Shown piece by piece: positions 24,095 to 32,442 of a DNA stretch of 64,000 nucleotides (position 1 is the first letter of the stretch; every line of letters starts with the position of its first letter). The notes below the pieces were generated by a model, which saw only the letters and a list, made by a program, of their open reading frames with translations, made no database searches and was not told where the DNA came from. The DNA is from Bacteroidota bacterium (GTDB lineage: Bacteria > Bacteroidota > Bacteroidia > B-17B0 > Aurantibacillaceae): assembly GCA_023251755.1 (NCBI GenBank), contig JAHEYF010000011.1, positions 1-64,000 of the forward strand, in the 5' to 3' direction. The position numbers and the translations under genes were made by a program.

Positions 24095-24874
24095 ATGAAA
24101 AAAAATTTACTCCTCACATTGGCAAGTTTAATGGCCGTCTTTGGTTTTTCGCAAACAGCCGGTAATTTTACCTGCAACGATTGTTCGGGCAACAACCATG
24201 ATTTATTTACTGAGCTCAATTCAGGCAAGGTTATTGTTATTGCCTGGGTGATGCCCTGCGGTGCCTGTATTAGCGGCGCCCTGGCAGGCTATACACAGGT
24301 TCAGGGTTTTCAAAGTTCAAATCCGGGAACGGTTCTGTTTTATTTAGCCGATGATGTGGCCAATACAAGTTGCAGCAGCTTAACAAGCTGGGCCAATACA
24401 AATGGAATGAGCGGGGCCAACGCTGTTTTTTCAAATTCCACAGTGAACATGAGTCCCTATGGCACAGCCGGAATGCCCAAGGTTGTTGTATTAGGAGGCA
24501 GCAACCATGCTGTATTTTACAACCAGAATGGAAGCGCTATTACCCAATCGGGTATACAAAGCGCCATTGCCGCCGCTATTGCCGCAAACACTGCGGGTAT
24601 TAATGTGAAAAGTAATTTTTCATCAATTGAAATGTATCCCAATCCCTCCAATTCATCCTCGACCCTGGCTTTAAAATTAGTGAAAGCTACCCAGGTAAAA
24701 ATTGAAGTACAGAATCAATTGGGGCAAAAAGTAGCGGAAGTACTTAATAGCAACCTGCCTCAGGGGGATAACACTGTAAAAATTGACCTTACAGAATTAG
24801 CCAACGGAACTTATTTTATTTCATGTTCTGACGGGGAAGTATCTAAAAAATTAAAACTGATTGTACTGCGTTAA
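24095..24874 (+). CDS. Thioredoxin-fold protein with CGAC site and T9SS sorting domain
   Basis: A 259-residue protein with signal peptide ending FGFSQ (residue 20) and a thioredoxin-like domain. FTCNDCSGNNHDLFTELNSG has Cys27 and Cys30. VIVIAWVMPCGACISGAL holds the redox motif C55-G-A-C58, and GTAGMPKVVVLGG marks the cis-Pro loop. From about residue 175 there is a type-A T9SS sorting domain (IEMYPNPSNSSSTLAL, then GTYFISCSDG). It is clearly related to the protein at 6031 (same ...DC.GN.HDLFTEL.SG opening). A second CxxC in the N-terminal segment (CNDC) is not shared by the relative. It is likely an extracellular thiol or metal-handling protein. It has its own promoter-like box and a strong terminator. 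Confidence 0.85.
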   Translation: MKKNLLLTLASLMAVFGFSQTAGNFTCNDCSGNNHDLFTELNSGKVIVIAWVMPCGACISGALAGYTQVQGFQSSNPGTVLFYLADDVANTSCSSLTSWANTNGMSGANAVFSNSTVNMSPYGTAGMPKVVVLGGSNHAVFYNQNGSAITQSGIQSAIAAAIAANTAGINVKSNFSSIEMYPNPSNSSSTLALKLVKATQVKIEVQNQLGQKVAEVLNSNLPQGDNTVKIDLTELANGTYFISCSDGEVSKKLKLIVLR

Positions 24875-24889
24875 TTTATTTTTTATTCG

Positions 24890-24921
24890 AAAAAGCCAAC
24901 GAATATTTGTTGGCTTTTTTT
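24890..24921 (+). terminator. Rho-independent terminator
   Basis: aaaaagccaac at 24890-24900 pairs perfectly with gttggcttttt from 24909, with an eight-base loop and a continuing T run. It lies 16 bases after the stop of the thioredoxin-fold gene. Confidence 0.8.
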
Positions 24922-24945
24922 ATTTTAATGTTTAAACCCTCAGCT

Positions 24946-25956
24946 ATGCGTTCTGTTTTATTCACCGGTTTTATTTTTCTGTATGCCCTTAAAGCTTATA
25001 CCCAGGGTTGCTGTTCGGGTGGTAGCGCCAGCCCCATTGCAGGGGGTGCGTCACAGGGGGTGTTGCAGGAAAGACAAGTTGAATTTGCCATGAATTTTCA
25101 GCACCTGAACTCCAACCGTTTTTTAGTCGGTGACAGAGACACCGCTTCGTTATTTGATGATTTATCCAGCAATTATTTATACCTGCGAATGGCTTATGGA
25201 GTAACGCCAAAATTAACGATGTCAATAGAATCGGGTTACTTTTTAAACAGGACGCAGATCGGTTTGGACAAATCGGACACGATAAAATCATCCGGGATTG
25301 GTGATTTAATTTTGTTTCCGCGCTATAGTTTATACGTCCACAATACAGAAAGCACACGTACAGAAATTACCCTGGGGATGGGGCTTAAAATACCCCTGGG
25401 GAAATACAACGATTCAACAGTGGTATTTACAAATGCAGCAACCGGGCAAAAATATTACACCACCGATCCGCCTACCATACAGCCTACCAATGGCTCCCAT
25501 GATTTTATTTTTTATGGTTTTATCTTCAGGGGATATCCCGAAAAGTCGTTTCGGATTTTTTCGAATTTAATTTACATTAAAAAAGGATGGAACCCTTTGG
25601 GTGAAAAATTTGGAGATTATGCCAGTATAGGGCTTTTTGCAAGTAAAACATTTTTCACAAAATTAGGTGTTACTTTGCAGCTCAAGGGCGAACACGTTGC
25701 CAAAATGCAGCACGATAAAAACATAGATTTACTGGCTTTGTACAATGTTGATGTGACTTCTACAGGAAACAGAAAAGTGTTTTTCGTACCTCAGTTAAGT
25801 TTCACTCACAGGACATTTACCATCTATGCCCTGAGCGAAATACCCCTGTACCAGTACTTAAACGGAACACAGGTGGGTTCCAAATTTCAGTTGACGGGAG
25901 GTGTATCGTACCGCTTTTTTGTGAAGAAAAAAATGGTAGAGGAAGAAAGTAAATAA
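24946..25956 (+). CDS. Probable outer-membrane beta-barrel protein with N-terminal GCCSGG
   Basis: A 336-residue protein with signal peptide ending AYTQ. The mature N-terminus is GCCSGGSASPIAGGASQGVL, followed by alternating amphipathic beta strands: VEFAMNFQHLNSN, LYLRMAYGVTPKLTMSIESG, TRTEITLGMGLKIPLG, GVTLQLKGEHVAK, and QLTGGVSYRFFV near the end. This is the pattern of a Bacteroidota outer-membrane barrel. I do not recognise a named family. The Cys pair at the mature N-terminus and its place at the end of the metal island suggest metal contact, but nothing in the sequence proves it. ATG 24928 is an alternative start; upstream the frame enters the terminator. Confidence 0.65.
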   Translation: MRSVLFTGFIFLYALKAYTQGCCSGGSASPIAGGASQGVLQERQVEFAMNFQHLNSNRFLVGDRDTASLFDDLSSNYLYLRMAYGVTPKLTMSIESGYFLNRTQIGLDKSDTIKSSGIGDLILFPRYSLYVHNTESTRTEITLGMGLKIPLGKYNDSTVVFTNAATGQKYYTTDPPTIQPTNGSHDFIFYGFIFRGYPEKSFRIFSNLIYIKKGWNPLGEKFGDYASIGLFASKTFFTKLGVTLQLKGEHVAKMQHDKNIDLLALYNVDVTSTGNRKVFFVPQLSFTHRTFTIYALSEIPLYQYLNGTQVGSKFQLTGGVSYRFFVKKKMVEEESK

Positions 25957-26008
25957 CCCGTACAAAATGCTTTAACCTTAATGGATAATGCAATTATTAA
26001 TCCGTTAA

Positions 26009-27268
26009 TTATCTATGTAATTTATTTTGATTTGTTAACCAGGCTCTTAATTTTATTGAATTATCGTTTTTACATTTCATCCGGTATTGAATAACAATTG
26101 CAGAACCTACAGTCAAAGCTCCAATCAATATGATTGATGCATTAATTCCTAATGCATCAGCAATTATTCCGGTTAAAATGGCTCCAAATGCATACCCTAA
26201 GTCCCTCCACAAACGAAATATCCCCAGGCTCTTTGCTCTGTCAGCCGGGTTTGTATGTTCAGCTACAGTTGCCATAAATGTAGGGTATACCATGGCCGTT
26301 CCCCATCCTAAAATTATTGAAAGAATAATATAATGAGGCAAGGTTTCTGCCCAGGGCATACTCAACAAAGCAAGTCCCTGTAAAAACATTCCTGTAAATA
26401 GCATATCTTTTTTACAAAGGTGATCCGCCATTTTCCCTGTTATTAATTGCCCTAAGCCCCACACAGCAGGGTAAGTAGCCGTTATTATTCCAATTTGTTC
26501 AATTGAAAAACCTTTCTGGCTTAATACTACCGGGAAAATTCCCCAGACCATCCCGTCGTTCAGGTTATTAATTAATCCTGCCTGCGTTACTGAACCCAAA
26601 TTTTTATCCTTCCAGGCCGTGTCCCAAAATATATTTTTCAGCAAGGGAATATTGCTTGAGCTTGTTTCTTTTTCTACATGTAGTCGGGTGTCTTTTATAA
26701 ATATCCAGCTCCCAAAAAAACCAAGCAGGGACAATACAATACCAATGTAAAACGGATATGGCCTTAATCCATATTTTCCGGCGATCCAGGCTGTAAGGAA
26801 TGCCACAAGGGCAATAGAAAGGTATCCGGCAAACTCATTTAAGCCCATTGCAAAGCCCCGTTGTTTTTCACCCACCAAATCAATCTTCATTACCACTGTG
26901 CTGCTCCAGCTCAGGCCCTGATTAATTCCCAACAAAACATTTGCAATTATTATCCAATTCCAGTTTGTTGCATACATAAAAATAAAGGGAACAGGAATAG
27001 CAAACAACCAGCCAATAAGCAGGAGGTTTTTTCTGCCAATTTTATCTGCAAACGCACCGGTATAATAATTTGTGACTGCTTTTACGATTCCGAAAACTAC
27101 AATAAAAGAAAGGACAGCTGTTTTTGCAGCAATATGAAATTCCAGTTCCGCCATTTGAGGGAGTATAGACCGCTCAAGCCCAATCATTCCACCAACAAAG
27201 GCATTGATGATGACCAGAAGAGTAAATTGTTTCCGGTTTTCTTTCAGGCCGGTTTTTATATTATCCAT
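26009..27268 (-). CDS. MFS transporter
   Basis: A 419-residue protein with twelve hydrophobic segments. The MFS signature GAFADKIGRKNLLLIGW lies in the loop between TM2 and TM3, and a related GKMADHLCKKDMLFTG in the second half. NQGLSWSSTVVMKIDLVGEK and FRLWRDLGYAFGAILTG are typical helices. MFS proteins move small molecules by secondary transport across the inner membrane; the substrate cannot be read here. It faces the metal island tail to tail and is the last of several minus-strand genes with metal links (Crp/Fnr regulator, DUF4396-like protein, copper-storage protein), so metal or metallophore export is possible but unproven. Confidence 0.85.
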   Translation of the reverse strand: MDNIKTGLKENRKQFTLLVIINAFVGGMIGLERSILPQMAELEFHIAAKTAVLSFIVVFGIVKAVTNYYTGAFADKIGRKNLLLIGWLFAIPVPFIFMYATNWNWIIIANVLLGINQGLSWSSTVVMKIDLVGEKQRGFAMGLNEFAGYLSIALVAFLTAWIAGKYGLRPYPFYIGIVLSLLGFFGSWIFIKDTRLHVEKETSSSNIPLLKNIFWDTAWKDKNLGSVTQAGLINNLNDGMVWGIFPVVLSQKGFSIEQIGIITATYPAVWGLGQLITGKMADHLCKKDMLFTGMFLQGLALLSMPWAETLPHYIILSIILGWGTAMVYPTFMATVAEHTNPADRAKSLGIFRLWRDLGYAFGAILTGIIADALGINASIILIGALTVGSAIVIQYRMKCKNDNSIKLRAWLTNQNKLHR

Positions 27269-27287
27269 AACTTTGCCTTTATTAAAG

Positions 27288-27310
27288 CAAAGCTACTCTC
27301 CCTTTAAAGG
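27288..27310 (-). promoter_or_regulatory. -7 box and palindrome upstream of the MFS gene
   Basis: On the minus strand, tagctttg (27288-27295) fits TAnnTTTG, 20 bases before the start codon. Immediately upstream is the perfect ten-base palindrome cctttaaagg (27301-27310), placed where a repressor or activator could act. Confidence 0.4.
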
Positions 27311-27335
27311 AATATATTTAACATAAGATAAATAA

Positions 27336-27899
27336 TCACCTGATTCCCCTGATCCGGCTTAAACTAACCTGGGTGATCCCCAAATAAGAGGCTATGTATT
27401 TTAAGGGAACTCTTTTTAATACATCCGGGGCTTCATTGATAAGGGCCTTGTATCTTTCTTCTGCGCTGTGAAACTGTATGCCCTCAATTCTATTGATAGT
27501 ATCCACATAAGCCGATTCAACTATTAAACGAAACAAACGTTCTATTTCCGGAAACTTATCATACAATTTAAAAAGTAGCGTGGAGTTGATCGCAACAATT
27601 TCAGCGTCTTCTAATATTTGAATTGCTTTCCGGGATGGTTGGCCGGTAAATAAACTCTCAACCCTGGCGATAATATTGTTTTCAAAAGAAAAACTTTCCG
27701 TAATATCCGTACCATCCTTAAAATAATAAATACGCGCAATTCCTTTATTAATGAAGTATATTGTTTTGCAGGTATGCCCTATAGGTTGAAGTTCAGTGTG
27801 TTTTTTAATTAAAATTATCTTTGAAATTTCTGTAATAGCATTTTCAGCTTCCTTTGAAAGGGAAATATATCTTTTGGAAAACTGAAAAAAAGGAATCAT
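27336..27899 (-). CDS. Crp/Fnr-family transcriptional regulator
   Basis: A 187-residue protein. The N-terminal cyclic-nucleotide-binding-like beta-roll spans residues 20-120 (LQPIGHTCKTIYFINKGIAR; ESFSFENNIIARVESLFTGQ). A linking helix follows, then a short C-terminal winged helix ending LKYIASYLGITQVSLSRIRG. That is the usual truncated helix-turn-helix of Bacteroidota Crp/Fnr proteins. The N-terminal pocket lacks the arginine motif expected for cAMP, so the ligand is unknown. There are no Cys clusters as in Fnr. The MFS gene next downstream on the same strand is a plausible target. Confidence 0.85.
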   Translation of the reverse strand: MIPFFQFSKRYISLSKEAENAITEISKIILIKKHTELQPIGHTCKTIYFINKGIARIYYFKDGTDITESFSFENNIIARVESLFTGQPSRKAIQILEDAEIVAINSTLLFKLYDKFPEIERLFRLIVESAYVDTINRIEGIQFHSAEERYKALINEAPDVLKRVPLKYIASYLGITQVSLSRIRGIR

Positions 27900-28024
27900 T
27901 GTACAGGGGAATATGCGTTCATTTAAATTGATTTAAAATTAATGTTTAATATTCAGGAATTGTTTTGAAGTTTTATTCTTTTTAACAAATACTTTTAAGC
28001 TTGTTTAAAATTTATACAGTTTTT

Positions 28025-28465
28025 TTAATGGTGGCTTGTTCCTGATTTTTGCAATTGATAATAATTGTATGGGAGTGAAAGCAGAAACCCGCAGCTCATT
28101 GCAAAAAACATCATTTTAAAATTGTGTGAAGCATGCATTTCCATTTGATGGGATAAAAACCGGGGAGCTATAAAAAGCAATATACTGTTTTCACTTATAA
28201 TCATAATCAATATTGTAACGATACTCATTTTATAACTGTGTTGAACAGCTTCCTGAAAACTCATTTTATGAAATACAATTTCCCAGGCAAGCATAAATAG
28301 CATACACGAAATGAAGCCGGCAACAAGTGAAACCGGCAAAACAAAAAACCAATGGTAATTAATAAGATAAAGCGACACAGCCATTGTGCCAATAGAACAA
28401 CCTAACAGGCAAATGAAAGTTGAGACAAGGGATTTTTTCCAGGTTTGGATATCTCTCCAGTTCAT
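28025..28465 (-). CDS. DUF4396-like membrane protein
   Basis: A 146-residue protein with four hydrophobic segments (about residues 13-33, 38-60, 78-100 and 112-132). The order VSTFICLLGCSIGTMAVSLY, then MSIVTILIMIISENSILLFI, then FFAMSCGFLLSLPYNYYQLQ resembles DUF4396 proteins, which are often linked to copper or redox genes. Several His and Met (SHQMEMHASHNFKMM) lie in the loop between the third and fourth helix and could bind metal. The gene is 83 bases downstream of the copper-storage gene on the same strand. Family placement is from memory of motifs and is moderately sure. Confidence 0.6.
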   Translation of the reverse strand: MNWRDIQTWKKSLVSTFICLLGCSIGTMAVSLYLINYHWFFVLPVSLVAGFISCMLFMLAWEIVFHKMSFQEAVQHSYKMSIVTILIMIISENSILLFIAPRFLSHQMEMHASHNFKMMFFAMSCGFLLSLPYNYYQLQKSGTSHH

Positions 28466-28548
28466 AAACTTTGGGTATTAAAAAATGCAATCAGAATTGA
28501 ATAAATAAGGGGGACAAAGTTCCCCCTATACTTAAGACCCGTCTATGC

Positions 28549-28875
28549 TTAAACTTTAGCGGCAGCAAGTTCTTCGCAAATAGCCGCACATTTTTTACAG
28601 GCTTCAGCGCATTCTTTGCAACTTGCATGATGCGATGCATGTTTTAAACATTCTTCTGAACATGCTTTACAGATTTCAGCACACAGCGCATGTAAACCCT
28701 GTGCAAACCGGGAGCTTCTTGCTTCAAAGCGTGCACATAAAGCGCAAATATCAGCACAATCGCGGCACAATAAAATACATTCCTGGTTACCAACTTTGAC
28801 ACAATCAGTAATACAATTTTCGCAGGTAGTAAGGCAAGCTAAACAGGCGTCGATGCAATTTTTTGAATTTTTCAT
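28549..28875 (-). CDS. Four-helix-bundle copper-storage protein, Csp type
   Basis: A 108-residue protein with 20 Cys spaced three or four residues apart along predicted helices: C7, 11, 14, 18, 21, 25; then 33, 37, 40, 44, 47; then 65, 69, 72, 76; then 86, 89, 93, 96, 100. This is the pattern of the Csp family (DUF326), in which Cys line the inside of a four-helix bundle and hold many Cu+ ions. No signal peptide is present, so it is probably cytosolic like Csp3. His residues at 79, 82 and 83 may lie at the open end. It supports copper as the metal of the island. Confidence 0.92.
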   Translation of the reverse strand: MKNSKNCIDACLACLTTCENCITDCVKVGNQECILLCRDCADICALCARFEARSSRFAQGLHALCAEICKACSEECLKHASHHASCKECAEACKKCAAICEELAAAKV

Positions 28876-28994
28876 TTTTTTAAGTTTTAATTACTAAATA
28901 ATTTAACTCTACAAAAATGAATTTCTTTTTATCTTATAGCTATGATTTCAGTCAAATGCAGCCATGATCTTCATCACATTACACAGACAAAACT

Positions 28995-29010
28995 TCATGC
29001 AGCTGCATGA
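28995..29010. promoter_or_regulatory. 16-bp perfect palindrome upstream of the copper-storage gene
   Basis: tcatgcagctgcatga is fully self-complementary. It lies 120 bases upstream of the copper-storage start codon (minus strand) and 55 bases past the end of the MoxR gene. A regulator dimer could bind here. It has no T run that would suit a terminator. Confidence 0.4.
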
Positions 29011-29064
29011 GAAAGAAGTATTAAAGATGAAATTGGGAATATGTGCTTTGGTATAATCGGCGGT

Positions 29065-30030
29065 TTACTTCAGCAATTCTTCAATAATTTTTTCTACACC
29101 GATACCTTCCGCTTCCGCCTTGTAATTGCGTACAATACGGTGGCGAAGAATAGGAACGGCAACGGCTTTTACATCTTCAATATCGGGCGAGTATTTACCA
29201 CGAATAGCAGCGTGGCATTTTGCCCCCACCACTAAGTATTGCGAAGCACGCGGCCCCGCACCCCAGGCCAGGTATTTTTTGGTCATTTCGTGGGTAAACT
29301 CCGAGTTCTGTCTTGTTTTTACCACTAATTTAACAGCGTATTCCAATACATTATCTGGGACAGGAATTTTACGTACCAGGCTTTGAAAAAAGACAATTTC
29401 TTCGGCAGAAAGTATTTTATTTAATTGTACTTTGGTATCGGTGGTGGTGCTTTTTACCACGTTGATTTCTTCAGCAAAAGAAGGGTAATCCAACCATACA
29501 TTAAACATAAAGCGGTCCAACTGGGCTTCGGGCAATGGGTAGGTTCCCTCCTGTTCTATGGGGTTTTGGGTGGCCAGTACAAAGAAAGGGTTCCCCAGTT
29601 CATATTTTTTTCCGGCGGTGGTGATGTGCCTTTCCTGCATGGCTTCAAGCAGGGCCGATTGTGTTTTAGGCGGCGTACGGTTGATCTCATCGGCCAGTAC
29701 AATGTTGGCAAACAAAGGCCCTTTAATAAATTTGAAATTGCGGCTTTCGTCTAATATCTCAGCCCCTACTATATCACTTGGCATCAGGTCGGGTGTAAAT
29801 TGTATACGGCTGAAAGACAATCCAAGTGCATCAGCAATCGTATTGACCAACAAGGTTTTGGCCAGGCCGGGTACGCCTACCAACAAACAGTGCCCGCGGC
29901 TGAAAATAGAAATAAGTACATTTTTAATCGTGTCCTGCTGTCCGACAATTACTTTTCCAATTTCCTTGTTGAGCTCGTTGTATTTAGCAACAAAAGCATC
30001 TATTGCTTCAACATCGTTTTTATAGTTCAT
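29065..30030 (-). CDS. MoxR-family AAA+ ATPase
   Basis: A 321-residue protein with Walker A GVPGLAKT (residues 52-59), Walker B VLADEINR (111-118) and the MoxR stretch FTPDLMPSDIVGAEI. The sensor region LATQNPIEQEGTYPLPEAQL and RFMFNVWLDYP are also present, and the C-terminal lid domain ends HRIVRNYKAEAEGIGVEKII. MoxR proteins act as chaperone-like ATPases that help assemble or insert metal cofactors, typically with DUF58 and VWA-domain partners; these are not in the window. It is downstream of three periplasmic folding-factor genes on the same strand, an arrangement common in Bacteroidota. Confidence 0.93.
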   Translation of the reverse strand: MNYKNDVEAIDAFVAKYNELNKEIGKVIVGQQDTIKNVLISIFSRGHCLLVGVPGLAKTLLVNTIADALGLSFSRIQFTPDLMPSDIVGAEILDESRNFKFIKGPLFANIVLADEINRTPPKTQSALLEAMQERHITTAGKKYELGNPFFVLATQNPIEQEGTYPLPEAQLDRFMFNVWLDYPSFAEEINVVKSTTTDTKVQLNKILSAEEIVFFQSLVRKIPVPDNVLEYAVKLVVKTRQNSEFTHEMTKKYLAWGAGPRASQYLVVGAKCHAAIRGKYSPDIEDVKAVAVPILRHRIVRNYKAEAEGIGVEKIIEELLK

Positions 30031-30036
30031 ATTTAG

Positions 30037-30130
30037 TATTGAGTATAGTTTTTAGTTCAAAGTTCTTAGTTCTTAGTAGATCATCTATACCTACTACCTG
30101 ATACTTTCTACTTCTTTTTATTCTTTAGTA
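30037..30130. repeat. Word-repeat tract between SurA-like and MoxR genes
   Basis: Read on the minus strand it runs from just after the SurA-like stop to the MoxR start, with agtatcaggtagtaggta and then actaagaactaagaacttt, gaactaaaaactata. The first phrase resembles 57025-57050 and the second 2040-2080 and 57425-57460, both just upstream of start codons. Confidence 0.55.
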
Positions 30131-30139
30131 TTTAAAGTT

Positions 30140-31495
30140 TCACTTCAACCTAAGGTTCCAGTTGTTTGAAAAAGTACAATCCTGAAACTCCGTATCAATT
30201 TTAATATAGGTACTTTTTGATCTTTTACCGACCCAGTCTTTTACCTTTTTTTTCTGCACACCCATCATGGCATAACTTTGAATACGCTGGTAATCATCTT
30301 TTAAATTCGCCCGGTGCGGCTCGGTGCGGTTTTTAAGGTAAATGATGCGGTAAGCCTGTTTACTGTCCTGGCTTTGATAAATGGTTGGTTTGGTATAATC
30401 GCCCACCTGCATTTTATCAAGCAGAAAAACCAAATTCTGTTCGATCTGCCCGAGCTCGTCCACTTCAAAACGGACGTTGCCTGTTGCACCATTTACTATA
30501 GTTCCGCAGTTGTTTTTGGTATCCCTGTCGTCACTATACTTAGCGGCAGCATCACAGAACTTTATTTTTTTCTCTTCTAATAAAGTGTAAATACTGTCTA
30601 ATTTAAGTTTGGCATTTAAAATATCCTGGTTCGACATTTTCGGGGTCATTAATATATGCCTCACATCCACCATCTCACCTTTACGGGCAATCAGTTGCAT
30701 AAAGTGGTAACCAAAGGGGGTTTCAAACACTTCCGATACTTCATCGGGTTTCAGGCGGAAAGCGATGGCATCAAATTCGGGTACCATCTGGCCCCGCATT
30801 ACCCCGTCGTATCTTCCTCCGGTTTTCGCCGATCCGGGGTCCTCGGTATACAGGGCGGCCAAAGCGCTCATACTTTCGCCTTTTAATACACGTTGCCTGA
30901 TATTTTCGAGGCGGGTGCGCGCATCCAATTTTGCATCGTCACTTACATTCGGTTTTTTAGTTAGTTGTGCAATCTCAACTTCCGAGTTGATTAAGGGCAG
31001 ACTATCTTCCGGGATGCTGTTGTAATAAGCCCTTATTTCGGCTGGTGATACTTTCGCATCGCCCACCACCTTGCTTTGCATTTGCTGGGCTAATAATTGT
31101 TGTTTTACATCGTCGTGCAGTTCTTCTTTAAACTGGTCCATTGTTTTGCCGTAAAAGGCTTCAAATCGTTCCTGTGAACCAAACTGATGAAGGTACACCC
31201 CCATCCTTCTGTTGATTTCAGCATCCACTTGCTCGTCTTTCACCACCACACTGTCTTTTTCGGCCTGCACCACCAATAATTTCTGGTACAACAATTCTTC
31301 AAAAACCTTACAGCGCAATGTGACATCGTCTTTTGCACCGTCTGCAATATACTGTAGCCTTTGTGTTTCATAATCGGATTTAAGTACAATGTATTTGCCG
31401 ACCACCGCAATTACTTTATCAACATTTTGGGGCTGTGCAAAATTTGTTAAAGTACAAATCATTAACAGGGCAGTTAAACTTCTTTTTATGTCCAT
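30140..31495 (-). CDS. SurA-like peptidylprolyl isomerase/chaperone
   Basis: A 451-residue exported protein with signal peptide ending TNFAQ. The SurA N-domain follows (NVDKVIAVVGKYIVLKSDYE; ELLYQKLLVVQAEKDSVVV). A first parvulin-like domain, diverged, starts near EVEIAQLTKKPNVSDDAK, and a second begins VDVRHILMTPKMSNQDILN. FGYHFMQLIARKGE, a typical parvulin end, lies between them. SurA assists outer-membrane protein folding in the periplasm, so this gene supports biogenesis of barrels such as the TonB receptor. ATG 31495 is used because it gives a signal peptide and lies just past the stop of the upstream gene; an in-frame ATG at 31537 would overlap it. Confidence 0.88.
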   Translation of the reverse strand: MDIKRSLTALLMICTLTNFAQPQNVDKVIAVVGKYIVLKSDYETQRLQYIADGAKDDVTLRCKVFEELLYQKLLVVQAEKDSVVVKDEQVDAEINRRMGVYLHQFGSQERFEAFYGKTMDQFKEELHDDVKQQLLAQQMQSKVVGDAKVSPAEIRAYYNSIPEDSLPLINSEVEIAQLTKKPNVSDDAKLDARTRLENIRQRVLKGESMSALAALYTEDPGSAKTGGRYDGVMRGQMVPEFDAIAFRLKPDEVSEVFETPFGYHFMQLIARKGEMVDVRHILMTPKMSNQDILNAKLKLDSIYTLLEEKKIKFCDAAAKYSDDRDTKNNCGTIVNGATGNVRFEVDELGQIEQNLVFLLDKMQVGDYTKPTIYQSQDSKQAYRIIYLKNRTEPHRANLKDDYQRIQSYAMMGVQKKKVKDWVGKRSKSTYIKIDTEFQDCTFSNNWNLRLK

Positions 31496-31499
31496 TTTG

Positions 31500-32378
31500 T
31501 TATTTGAATGTTTCAAAATTTTTGTTTTCAAGCGCATCCTGGTACACTTGTTTTTTCATATCGTCTACTAATTTCAACTTGCGCTTATTAATTATAATAT
31601 TACGAATATTTTCCTTTTCAAAACTTAAGGGCGAGGAACTGTTTTTAATTTTATATCCCCTGATGTTAATAAAGTAAATACTTGCGGTATCAGCAAGCTC
31701 TATGGCCTGGTTTGTTTTTAAAAACAGTTCGGGGTTGTAATCCTGTATGGGCACTTCTTTCAGCAAATCGTCAAACAGCAACCAGGTGTTGTCGTCGATA
31801 AAAAAATTTTCGGCAAACTGTATGCAATAACTTCTTAACGATTCTATATCCTTTGGATTCACCGAGGCATACCACTTTCTCACTTTATCAATGTTCGGTG
31901 CTTTTTTGCTGACTTTAACGTAATACACTTTAACAATATTGTCTTTTAGCTGAAAGCTGGCTAAATGACTGTTGTAGTACTGCTCAATTTCCTCAGCCTT
32001 CACGACGGTATCCATTTTTTGCCGCACCAGTTCGGTTTGATAGGTATAGATAATCAGGTTCTTCCGGTATTCTTCAATTTGTTTTTCAATGTTTTTTTGT
32101 TCTTCGTTCAGGTTTTTTTCGGCATAACGCATTACCAGTTCTTCCTGCACCCATTTATCAATGTAATTGTTGATTAAAGCAGCGCTGTCTTTTTTCGAAA
32201 TATCTGCCGGCACAATGTTTTTTAGTTCAGAGGGGTACAACATTTTATCGTACACCCGTGCAACAGGTTTTTCTGTTGTTTCTTCTTCTTTTTTTTGCGA
32301 ACAGGACAGGGCAAGGAAAATGAACAGCACATAAGACAGGGCCTTCAGCTTAGGAGCTATTTTTTTCTGAATCAACAT
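31500..32378 (-). CDS. SurA/PpiC-like periplasmic lipoprotein without rotamase domain
   Basis: A 292-residue protein with lipoprotein signal (LFIFLALSC, Cys26). It has the N-terminal helical region of SurA-type chaperones (VARVYDKMLYPSELKNIVPA; DSAALINNYIDKWVQEELVM) and a second region with TVVKAEEIEQYYNSHLASFQ, the usual lead-in to a rotamase domain, but no recognisable parvulin motif afterwards. It is followed four bases later by the SurA-like gene, and the trio of large PpiC protein, small lipoprotein and SurA is a common Bacteroidota arrangement. A chaperone role without isomerase activity is likely. Confidence 0.75.
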   Translation of the reverse strand: MLIQKKIAPKLKALSYVLFIFLALSCSQKKEEETTEKPVARVYDKMLYPSELKNIVPADISKKDSAALINNYIDKWVQEELVMRYAEKNLNEEQKNIEKQIEEYRKNLIIYTYQTELVRQKMDTVVKAEEIEQYYNSHLASFQLKDNIVKVYYVKVSKKAPNIDKVRKWYASVNPKDIESLRSYCIQFAENFFIDDNTWLLFDDLLKEVPIQDYNPELFLKTNQAIELADTASIYFINIRGYKIKNSSSPLSFEKENIRNIIINKRKLKLVDDMKKQVYQDALENKNFETFK

Positions 32379-32390
32379 CCTTTTTAATCA

Positions 32391-32422
32391 AAAAAGTTCT
32401 ACCGTAAAGGGTAGAACTTTTT
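32391..32422. terminator. Bidirectional-looking stem-loop between PpiC and lipoprotein genes
   Basis: aaaaagttctacc (32391-32403) and ggtagaacttttt (32410-32422) are perfect inverted repeats with a six-base loop. On the minus strand it follows the stop of the large PpiC gene by 20 bases and ends in a T run, so it could attenuate transcription into the genes downstream. Confidence 0.75.
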
Positions 32423-32442
32423 CTCATTTCTATAAAATAAAC

